Origin: Omphiscola glabra
Lineage: Eukaryota > Mollusca > Gastropoda > Lymnaeidae
Length of the DNA: 64,000 bases
Assembly (NCBI GenBank): GCA_964017045.1
Contig: OZ024799.1
Location: 35,097,736-35,161,735, forward strand
Direction of reading: 5' to 3'
The notes below the pieces were generated by a model that saw only the letters and a program-made list of their open reading frames with translations, made no database searches and was not told the origin of the DNA. The first letter of the stretch is position 1. Each line of letters starts with the position of its first letter. The position numbers and the translations under genes were made by a program. Positions 55,449 to 64,000 of the stretch are shown piece after piece.

Positions 55449-56500
55449 GTAACCCAAACTTCTCGATCAGATAGCGGAGTACTCTTGAAAAAAATTAAAA
55501 CATTCATTGCAATATTTCAAAGTTGTCCTCCATTTCCCGCGCTGACAACTGGGGAGTCCCATAATTGTAGTGCAATTAAAAAAAAGTTATTTCTCTTACC
55601 ATTGTTACAGATATTTCTGTTCACAAAGGGCAGTCGTCGGGGATTTGGTTCTAAAAATAATCTTTTTTTTTTTTAAAATGTTTTTGAAAGATTGCAGTTT
55701 AAGTGTATCATTCTGACACCACTAAAGCAATTTGTGTGTATTTATTCTCAAAACAAAAAATATTAAAATTAAGACACGACACCAGGATTTCTAATTATTC
55801 AGCTAGGAAAATTATTCCAAATCCGCACGATTTTTGTGAAACTTGTATATTGTTTTACGTAAATATTTTAAAAATAAACCTGTTGAAGCAATCAAGTAAA
55901 AAATATTCAAAACTCCATATGAATGTATCTATTTATAGACTATCTCTTTACGTCTTTCCGCATAACCATGATCAGTAATACCAAATTAAAACGTTAGCTT
56001 GAATTTACTCGTATTATGCTTATTCACGTTTATTACGAACAAGCAGACACCATAAAAGTATCTCAAACCTCCATGTTTGTCTCTCTTCTAAAGATTTGCT
56101 TGCAATGTCTTATATTTTACTGACAATCTTAAGTTTTTATGGAATTTTACGGAGCAGTCATTTTAGAACAAGTTTTTTTAAGAAATCTTCGTAAATTTAC
56201 GGACAATGGGCAGCATTGCACGCCACCCAAAATTATAAATGGGAACATTTATTTAAGACTTGTCTTTTAAACAACAGCAACAACAAAAAAGCATTTCCAC
56301 CTGTTCGTGCTGACAGGTATCACGTTTTGTTAGTGGAACACACATTAAGGTCTGCAAACATGTCTTCTGGTTAAATGGATAAATCATAATGCTAACGTGA
56401 AATGTAATACAATGGAACATTATTTTCCCTTCAATTGTACACTTAATAATTGCTTATCAAGGAAGACACTGCATGTACAATGGGACAAGGAGTCCATATT
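55449..56500. other. No gene recognised
   Basis: AT-rich. Frames at 55485-55978 lack domains. Confidence 0.5.
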
Positions 56501-56507
56501 AACCCAC

Positions 56508-56517
56508 CTTATATATG
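56508..56517 (+). promoter_or_regulatory. TATA-box-like sequence
   Basis: CTTATATATG lies about 50 bp before the ATG at 56563. It is suggestive only because AT-rich matches are common here. Confidence 0.25.
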
Positions 56518-56562
56518 AGACCAGGTAGAGTCAGAATAAACGACTCGCGACGCATTCACCAC

Positions 56563-56755
56563 ATGTGTTTTCTTCTCCTGCTAGTCAGCTTTCCACCATC
56601 GTCTTTAAGGCTGTGGTTGTGTGTGGGCGGAGACCTGCTGGATAACGGGAGCCAAGAGATACAAGAAAAGGAATGCTATTCTCGGACAAAGCCGGACATT
56701 AGTACGAAACAGACATTGTTCGAGAACAATTGGTACACAGGAATGTTCTTTGAAA
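56563..56755 (+). CDS. Candidate first coding exon of a secreted protein
   Basis: An ATG starts MCFLLLLVSF, a hydrophobic stretch like a signal peptide, then a polar segment (GGDLLDNGSQEIQEKECYSR, NNWYTGMFFE). The frame is open through 64 codons plus one base and meets GAAA|GTAAGT at 56755/56756, a full consensus 5' splice donor (phase 1). Local base composition is more balanced than the AT-rich surroundings. A TATA-like box lies ~50 bp upstream. The sequence just after the donor is a 32-bp minisatellite, which would be intronic. I do not recognise the protein and cannot see exon 2, so this may be chance. Confidence 0.35.
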
Positions 56756-56756
56756 G

Positions 56757-57005
56757 TAAGTTAGTTTATATGGAATTTTGTTGAAACAGAACTTAGTTTA
56801 TATGGAATTTTGTTGAAACAGAACTTAGTTTATATGGAATTTTGTTGAAAAAGAACTTAGTTTATATGGAATTTTGTTGAAACAGAACTTAGTTTATATG
56901 GAATTTTGTTGAAACAGAACTTAGTTTATATGGACTTTTGTTGGAACAGAACTTAGTTTATATGGAATTTTGTTGGAACAGAAGTTAGTTTATTGCGAAT
57001 TCTGT
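56757..57005. repeat. Minisatellite, 32 bp, about 7-8 copies
   Basis: Unit AACTTAGTTTATATGGAATT plus TTGTTGAAACAG; the last copies diverge. Confidence 0.95.
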
Positions 57006-57860
57006 TCGAACGGAAATGTTTTAAAAAAAAAAAAAAAAACAACTAATTTGAACATTTTTCTTTGAACAAACTTCTTTTGGTGTATAATTCGTCAAACAAG
57101 TTTTGTCTGTTAAAATGTATGTACAAGTGAAAATTATAGAAATTTGTAGCCCAACTGTTTATCGATAAATATTATTTCATTTACGAAAGCTGAGCAATGA
57201 TCCGACACGTTTTGTTGACGTTGTGGCCATTCACGTACTAATTAAATAAATTACAGCTATTTGCAAATGCTTTAATGGCATTTCAACGATGTTTATTAAT
57301 AAGAATTAGCTAAACGCCAGGGCGTAGCCTCATGATTTTGTAGCCTCACAACACCGTCCGCCATGGCATAAAACGGATTATATGTTAGTTGCCATGATAA
57401 ATTAGTTTAGAAATTCTCAGCTCTTTCCCCTCTGTCAACTGTGGATGGTATTATTCCATAGACGTGTTTCTGTTTCATTTTTCTTTCTTTTCTCACTCTC
57501 TTCTTCTCCCTCTATCTTTCTCAGTAGGTCAACATCCTTTTTTTTCTCCGCCTCTCTTTAAATTTAATTCTCAGTTCTCTTTCTCCGTATCTCTTTAACT
57601 CAAAGTTTTCGTTCTCTTTCACGTCATTCCATTTAATTCGACCTCTCTTATTTTCTGGCTTAACACGGGAATGAAGAAACGTCAAAGAAAATTTGTCAAT
57701 AAACTCTAAAATTTTGCATCGTTTTTGTTTCTCGGGTACCAGAACTCAGTTTAGTGACATCCTGCTCTTGTATTACCTAAGAACTGTTTTACAGAGATCT
57801 GTGAAATTTGCATTTGGAAAAAATGTCGGTGTCACTTCCAACTCCTCCTACTTTTTTTAA
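57006..57860. other. No gene; CT-rich patch
   Basis: 57470-57610 is pyrimidine-rich. A long A-run lies at about 57021-57041. Confidence 0.5.
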
Positions 57861-57861
57861 A

Positions 57862-57995
57862 AAATGCGATTGTATACATTCTATCTGGCAACTAACAATA
57901 TAATTGTATAAATTATATCTGGAAACTAACATTAAGATTGTATACAGAATATATCTGACAAATAACAATGTGATTGTATAAATCCTATCTGGAAA
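57862..57995. repeat. Minisatellite, ~34-50 bp, left part
   Basis: Units contain CTATCTGGCAACTAACAATA and TGATTGTATA. The array continues at 58577 after an insertion. Confidence 0.88.
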
Positions 57996-58576
57996 TGTCG
58001 CATAAGAGATGGAATCGGTGTGCCGTCGAGCTCGAGCTCTTAATGCCCCCCCCCCCGGCGCTCCCCCACACAAACCAGAGCACTGAAGGACTTAACCCGA
58101 CTCCAGCCCGTGCGGGAGGGCGCCGGGAACCTCCCCCTTGACCTAGAGGAGGCCCGGTCGACCGAGGACGCTGCGTTTAAAGCGTCCGCAGTTAACTCTC
58201 TGTGGGTCAGGACGGCTTTGCTTCCACTCCGGTGGTTTGGTGTTGCGTTACCAACCCCCACCGCCCAGGGAGTCTTTCGGTCGGGACGTTGGTAGTGGCG
58301 GGACGAAACGGTTGCCTAGGGGCGGCTTTCTCACGGCCGCGTAGTTAAAATCATTGGCATGGGTTTTGAGGGCCACCCAAGCCTCATACCCATTAACAGC
58401 AACTAGTAATCATGTTAGTGGCAGCTCCCGTTGCGTTGGGAGTCATGCGTTTGGCCGGGGTTTTTTAGCTTCGGGTGGACAAGTCCCCCCTACTAGTCTA
58501 CCACGCCGCGAAGAGGCAAAACCCCATGTGGACGCCCCCGAATTTCTTCGAGGACGCGGTCGCTTACGCAACCCAG
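57996..58576 (-). mobile_element. GC-rich retroelement, copy C
   Basis: Read on the minus strand it ends GACGGCACACCGATTCCATC and then TATGCGACA, the common 3' end. It contains CGCTTTAAACGCAGCGTCC with TCGGTCGACCGGG and GCAACCGTTTCGTCCCGCC. CCTATCTGGAAA flanks both sides (57984-57995, 58577-58588), a likely target duplication within the array. It extends further 5' than copy B. The minus-strand frame 58040-58261 has SGSKAVLTHRELTADALNAA, close to copy B. Confidence 0.82.
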
Positions 58577-58830
58577 CCTATCTGGAAATAAACAATATGA
58601 TTTTATACATTCTATCTGACAACGACAATGTGATTGTTAACATTATATCTGGCTCACAAAAATAAGATTGTATACATTATATCTGGCAAATAACAATGTG
58701 ATTTTATACATTATTTTCTGACAACTAACAATATGATTTTATAAATTCTTTCTGGCACATAACAATATGATTGTATACTTTATATCTTGAAACTACCAAT
58801 GTAATTACATATATTCTATCTGACAACTGA
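58577..58830. repeat. Minisatellite, ~34-50 bp, right part
   Basis: Continuation of the CTATCTGGCAAATAACAATG / ATTGTATACATTATAT array after copy C. Confidence 0.88.
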
Positions 58831-61344
58831 CAATAACAATTAGATAAAAAATTTACATCCTATTAAAGTTACGATCCACCAAAAGTGACGGGTTTCCTGT
58901 AATTCCTCAGATACCCCCCCCCCCCCCAAAAAAAAAAACTCCCGCAGACTCTACCCCCCATCTTATCTTATCCTCTCCAACATCATCACATAACCTGTCC
59001 TCCGTAACACCCCCTACCCTACCTTTTACTGCGTCTCCGTTTTTGAAATTAGAGTATTTCATACTGACAACCTTCTTCCTCGGCGTGGGAGAGTGTGAGT
59101 GCGGGGGGTGGGTGGATATGGGGTGTAGGAATTGGTTTAATTCAGGTGTAGTTTATTTTTTATTGTTCAAGTTTTTCTCTCGAAAAGTAATAACCTTACA
59201 TTTTCATGGCTTATACCGTGAGTTAAGGTGACCTGCAGTTGTCCTTGATCGAAGACAAGTTGAGGCAGCTATTCTGGTTCATGATCAAACTCTTGTTCTT
59301 GTCTCTTGCATTAGTGCACACCATACACGTACACAATAACAGAGCTGTTCAAAAGGTTTTCTCTAATAGCGTCAGTTTAGTATACATCCATGAAGGGAAT
59401 AATGTTATGTCTATGATATATATGATAAATAGTTTGATGAAGAACACAAGTGTGGTAATCGTGAGACCAGGTCTTCAAAAAAAAAAAAAACAACTTGCAT
59501 TCCAAACTCTTTTTCCTTTATTTTCCTCAACTCACTCGTATATTTTCTTTCTTTTAGAGAAACGCAAACATTAAAAAGCAATATTTATTTTTAGCTATTT
59601 ACTTGCTTGTTTCACATATCCGAGTTTGGTTTGGGGAGATGGTCATCTATTATTTTCTTTAACTTACAAAGAAAGTTTATAAAGTAACTGTTCTAAGCAA
59701 AATAGCATTGTACAATAGGAAAAAACACCAGGAAAAAACCAACATGGTATGGGTGCCCTGAGAATAGACGAAACAAAACCACCAACATGTCGGCAAGAAG
59801 CCTTCGCAAGCGAACAAAGCAATACAATTGGGATTGAAAAAAAAAACACGCTTAGCTTAAATATATTTTAAAAGTTTAGAAAGTAACAGGTATAAACAAA
59901 AAGTCTATAAAATAACATAAAGATAACAACGTTTGTTTATTCAGTAGCCTTTAAAAGATCATGGATAATAACTTAGTCTGAAAGTCTTCAAACATAAACA
60001 TGCTAATCACTTCCAGAAGACGCCAGGAAATTAACTTATCCAAATTGGAAAACAATTTTTTTTTGACTAATCCCATTTTGACGTTACATGTTTCAGCTCA
60101 ACCAAACTATAATATCCTCAGCACCACCCACCACCTGAACGCTCCGTCCTTGACCCCATCTAATGTGATTAGTCCTTCCCTACAGACACGTGAAAACCGA
60201 GCGGATAGGTTGAAGTAGGCTTCTGTTATTGGACTTGATGCACGATATTTTTCCACGTCCATCTGGTAGTGACAGAAGTCGTTATGAAGATAATCGAAAA
60301 GTGGCTAATGTTTCAGACATGACGAGGAGAATTTCACAAAGAAATATTTATTACTAACAGAGATGATATAGTTTTAAAAGATTTACGAAATCGTTTTTTT
60401 AATTATTTTTTTTAAGTTCATATACAGAGCATCCGAAGAAATAGTTTTCTAAAAGAATAATTTCCAACAAATTTTATAATGTTTTTTCATTTTCACAAGG
60501 TCATAGACATTCTTAAGATTCACAATAATTCCCACATTTCTTACACTCAGTTCATCTGACTTCATAGCCATCATCTGTCTTTTCATGCTTTAAAAAATAT
60601 ATTTCGTCGTCATTCATTAGATGCTATTTAGTGAGAGCGCCTTCGACTTGGTCCCACGCGTACGTAATGGCTGTAGAGAAATAATGTGCTAATGTTATTT
60701 TGTAGAGTAATGTTGTAGAAACCAGTGCCAGGGGACTGAATCTGTGTTACCGCTAGTAGACAACCCCTGGAGTTGAGGGAATTTATGGGATCAATGGCTT
60801 TGAATTTTTTTTTCTTTGGCTTTTGTTATTGATGTAAAGTGATAAATAAATTACTTTGAGAATAGTGAAGAGACGTCCGCATACAACGTTTCGTGGTCGA
60901 CCACATACAACGGCTCGTGGTCTATATATTATGCATTTTAGTTCGAAAAAAGGAAAATTGATGACGACAAAGTAAAATATTTTAGGCTGGGATTAACGGA
61001 TACAGTTTTCTTACACCGAGTCCGGGTATTTACAAAACGATACAAAACAAGTGTTAACTCCTCATTTTCTATGAGAAGCAACGAAATCTACTGCCCTGTG
61101 TTGTAGTAAAAGAGTGCATTGCCTTCGTCAAACGTTGGTATCAAGAAATAACTCACTGAAAGGAACACATATTTGCTGGATCCCGGAATAGAGATGACGC
61201 CGTAAAAAAACCCGTCTACGGAGAAGATGGTGTCGTTTATTTTATAACAACACTTAAGAAATTACAGTCAAAGATAATGAAAATAGCAATACCTTCCTGT
61301 ACCAGGCTACAAAAAAAAAACAACTCACAGGTGCACATTTGTCT
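58831..61344. other. No convincing gene
   Basis: AT-rich. C-run at 58914-58927. A 98-codon frame from ATG 59281 begins MIKLLFLSLALVHTIHVH but runs into a poly-Lys/A-run and has no splice or domain support. A reversed hammerhead-like motif (CTTGCGA..GCTTCTTGCC..GACA, minus strand) lies near 59793-59815. Confidence 0.5.
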
Positions 61345-61680
61345 GAAAGGAAAGGACGGCCCATGACCCAGTTATGTGTGATGTGCAGCCCATGACCCAT
61401 TTATGTTTGATGTGCAGCACATGACCCAGTTATGTTTGATGTGCAGCCCATGACCCAGTTATGTGTAGCCCATGACCCAGTTATGTGTCATGTGCAGCCC
61501 ATGACCAGTTATGTGTGATGTGCAGCCCATGACCCAGTTATGTGTGATTTTCAGCCCATGACCCAGTTATGTGTGATGTGCAGTCCATGACCCAGTTATG
61601 TGTTATGTGTAGTCCATGACCCAGTTATGTTTGATGTGCAGCCCATGACCCAGTTATGTTTGATGTGCAGCCCCAGAACA
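61345..61680. repeat. Minisatellite, 29 bp, about 11 copies
   Basis: Unit CAGCCCATGACCCAGTTATG plus TGTGATGTG. Some copies lack the TGTGATGTG part, so lengths vary. Confidence 0.95.
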
Positions 61681-62687
61681 AAGATGTGAAAAAACAGTGA
61701 CATTTTAAAAAAATCCATTGGAAAGACATAAAAATCAGCCCATTTACCGGAGTTAAGACGTTACTCTTCAAACTCGCTGCGTGACAGAGGAACACGGACA
61801 ATAAAAAAAACAAATAATAGTCGCATTTCCCCCCAAAAAATAAAAATAAAACTATTTAGTGGAGTTCTGATGTCACACGTGAAGCTCGGTGCGTGACATA
61901 CTTTTTTCATTTGGTACTATACATTTAAAACTTGCGGAGTGGGGAGGGGGAAGACGGTTTTGAAGAAGAAGCAGGACGCACCAGAAGCAAAATATATATA
62001 AGAGTAAGAGGTGAATTCGGCAATTCCTTTTTTTTTTTTTTGGTAAACATTTTGATACATTTATTATAGTTTGTTTTTAATGGCGCTATTGAGGGTTTGG
62101 GTTATGTTTGTACACAAGTCATGTAATTTTAAGTTATTTATTTCAAATGTTACTGGACAACTGTTGATCTACTTTTGTACCATTATTGGAAATTAATTAA
62201 TACATAGTGCGGGAAATCTGATAATGGTACGGATACTATAAAGCTATTACATTACATAGATGGAAATTGCGTAATCAGGGTATAGTAGTTTTTCCACTTA
62301 GCCTCATAGTGTTTAAAGATTCTACCCTCTCTCCATGTCTCTCTTCCTCTCCACCTCTCCCACTCCCTTCTCTCACCCTCTCCTTCTTCCCCCTATCTCT
62401 ACTTCTCTCTTCTTTCTTCGCTCTTTACCCTCTCCCTCCCTCCATATATGTCTCTCTCACTCTCTCTGCGCCTCACTCTCTATCATTCTGTCTCTACCTA
62501 AGTTATGACGCATTTTTGAATAGTAGCACACCTCTGATCTTTCTTCACACATTTGGGATCTTGTTGATAATTACTGTATTCCACTTTCTTCTCTTCGACC
62601 TCATCCTATTTGCAAATTTAAAATAATTTAACAACCCCTAAACACAAAGTTTTTCGTATACATCGTTTAAATATATTTTGTTTGCAT
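61681..62687. other. No gene; CT-rich patch
   Basis: 62322-62500 is strongly CT-rich, and its 119-codon frame (62267-62626) is a compositional artefact. A T-run is near 62028-62041. Confidence 0.5.
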
Positions 62688-62782
62688 TTATGTAATTGTA
62701 AGTGGCTTATCATTCATTAAGAAGCGGCTATGTAAATGGGTAAACATCTGGCGAAAGCACATTTCATATTTCCTTAATTTTT
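62688..62782 (+). repeat. Dispersed repeat, copy 2
   Basis: Matches 5941-6035: TGTAATTGTAAGTGGCT, ATCATTCATTAAGAAGC, CTGGCGAAAGCAC and TTTCATATTTCCTT. Confidence 0.75.
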
Positions 62783-63170
62783 TCCAGTCATAAATTTAAT
62801 TTTTTTTTGTTGCATACCCAAATGCGTCACAAATGCAAAGCACGTAGCAACAGCTACACAATTAATCTACACACCAAAAACAGGCAACCATTGAACAAAT
62901 TATATTATATTCATGTTCCCTAAATTAAAGCATTTAGAACGTGTTTTGTGGGGTTTGAGGCTGAAAATGTGCTAAGTTTCATTAAATAGGATGACGGGAA
63001 GTGGGTCAAAAAAAACGAAGTTAATATAAAAGATTTAAAAAATGCAGTAGCTATAAACATTCTTAGCTGGTTTCGACTTTTGTAAATTTTTAAATCTATT
63101 TTTCCGTACACGTGATTGAGAGCTAATGAGGAAGTTTAAATCAAAAGAAGGACAATAAGATGTGAACGTA
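62783..63170. other. No gene recognised
   Basis: AT-rich unique sequence. Confidence 0.5.
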
Positions 63171-63177
63171 ATGGCCA

Positions 63178-63740
63178 AGGGCCTTCCTCAGCAAAGAGAA
63201 CAAATGAAATTACAACAAGAAACAGAACAAAGTTAAAAACTTAAGTCATCACATTTTTGTTGCTGGAAGTAGGATTTTTCAAAAGAAGGATTATAGGACG
63301 TGAGAGAAGGTAAGTACTTTAAAAGGAAAAAATAAGGTCTAGAATCGTAACGGAAAAGCATGCTTTAGAGATAAATAAAATATAAGAAAAATGCAATGTA
63401 GTGAAATTGAGAATAAGTAGAAAAAGAGTATTTTATTAATTCTAAATGGTGATACTGTGCCGAAAAGCTGGATACATTTATTTCCCATTTTAACTCTCTC
63501 TGGTGTGTTGGTACAGAAAGTTATTGCCGTGATGGAAAAAACTAAAGCACCTTTATGATTTTCTCCTCTTGGAGACTTGTGAAGAGACTTGGGAAGTTAC
63601 CTTATTCTATATCTCGAAGATGCTCAGTGAATAATCTTGCTAATTGTCCCGTCTTTTGATTGATTCAAGCTTCCACATAGCTTGTTCTACTATTTCCTTC
63701 GTTGACGAAGGCTTTTTTGCCAACACGTTCGTTATTTTTT
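63178..63740. repeat. Region with two opposed hammerhead-like motifs
   Basis: A minus-strand CTGAGGA..AGGCCCTTGGCC..ATTAC (about 63172-63191). A plus-strand TTGACGA..AGGCTTTTTTGCC..AACAC (63702-63725). Between them TTGTTGCTGGAAGTAGGATT and TTGTCCCGTCTTTTGATTGA match pieces of 24440-24745. Both cores carry changes from the hammerhead consensus, so if ribozymes, these are dead. Confidence 0.4.
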
Positions 63741-64000
63741 TTAATTGTCCAGTTTTCAATTTTTCCCATACTTTGTCACACTTAATTACTTACCATCTGA
63801 GCCACGGTTTCCTATCTAGACTTTTACCCTTTAAACATCCTTAAAATATTATTATAGAGAATTCTTCTCAATTTGTTGGAGCGAATTTATTGTAAACATT
63901 TCATCACCACGCACTTCAGGTATGATTAGATGAAAACTGCCACACAAAAAAAAATATATTATTCGTTACATTTATGACGTCACTTATGTAGAGAGCACGT
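63741..64000. other. No gene recognised
   Basis: AT-rich to the end of the window. Confidence 0.5.

Noticed and set aside
58430..58500. Similarity of TTAGCTTCGGGTGGACAAGT to the LINE leader near 8150
   Set aside because: About 16 of 22 bases match and the orientation conflicts with copy C; too short to claim a relationship.
59281..59574. 98-codon frame beginning with a signal-peptide-like MIKLLFLSLALVHT
   Set aside because: The tail is translated from an A-run and AT-rich DNA, with no splice donor, homology or composition change. Weaker than the 56.5 kb candidate.
62267..62626. 119-codon Ser/Leu-rich frame
   Set aside because: CT-rich low-complexity DNA explains it.

Overview
This 64 kb window reads as intergenic or intronic DNA from an animal nuclear genome. 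It has no operons, no ribosome-binding sites and no long host reading frames. It is rich in simple sequence and minisatellites, and carries metazoan transposons: non-LTR retrotransposons with APE-type endonuclease or CR1/L2-like reverse transcriptase tails, a Tigger (pogo) DNA transposon, hAT-type MITEs and a U6 snRNA pseudogene. Five short elements match the SPIN hAT MITE. SPIN was reported outside vertebrates in the pond snail Lymnaea stagnalis and the bug Rhodnius. Together with the LINE types, this points to a mollusc, most likely a heterobranch gastropod; the taxon is an inference.

Layout. 0-12.5 kb: 53/59-bp minisatellite, two SPIN copies, a 392-bp inverted-repeat MITE, a broken zinc-finger-like reading frame, a hAT MITE with near-perfect 8-bp target duplication, and a LINE fragment (8.13-9.85 kb) keeping an intact endonuclease but no reverse transcriptase. 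13.3-14.1 kb: a U6 pseudogene joined to a GC-rich retroelement that recurs at 35.8 and 58.0 kb. 14.9-34.6 kb: LINE 3' ends, SPIN copies (one split by a LINE piece), a tRNA-like SINE, a foldback element and many tandem arrays, the largest a 1.4-kb array of 16-bp units. 35.8-40.5 kb: GC-rich element copy B inside an older dispersed repeat, then arrays of 21/22, 29, 25 and 24 bp. 40.88-43.49 kb: an almost complete Tigger transposon, its transposase frame broken only by two stops and a lost start codon. 43.5-55.5 kb: more arrays (67, 44, 21, 54 bp), the best SPIN copy with a perfect 8-bp target duplication, a degraded LINE reverse transcriptase, and a second foldback copy. 56.5 kb: the only plausible host exon, a signal-peptide-like frame ending at a consensus splice donor. 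58.0 kb: GC-rich element copy C inserted in a minisatellite. The rest to 64 kb is AT-rich DNA with one 29-bp array.

Themes. By rough visual estimate about a fifth of the window is tandem array, in more than 30 distinct families. Several arrays are multiplied pieces of transposon ends (LINE 3' ends at 34.4 and 40.3 kb; hAT ends at 45.6 and 50.9 kb). A motif fitting the hammerhead ribozyme core (CTGANGA, short GC hairpin, GAAA) is dispersed at eight or nine places. No gene network can be described: apart from the 56.5 kb candidate exon, every recognisable coding sequence belongs to a mobile element and most are broken.
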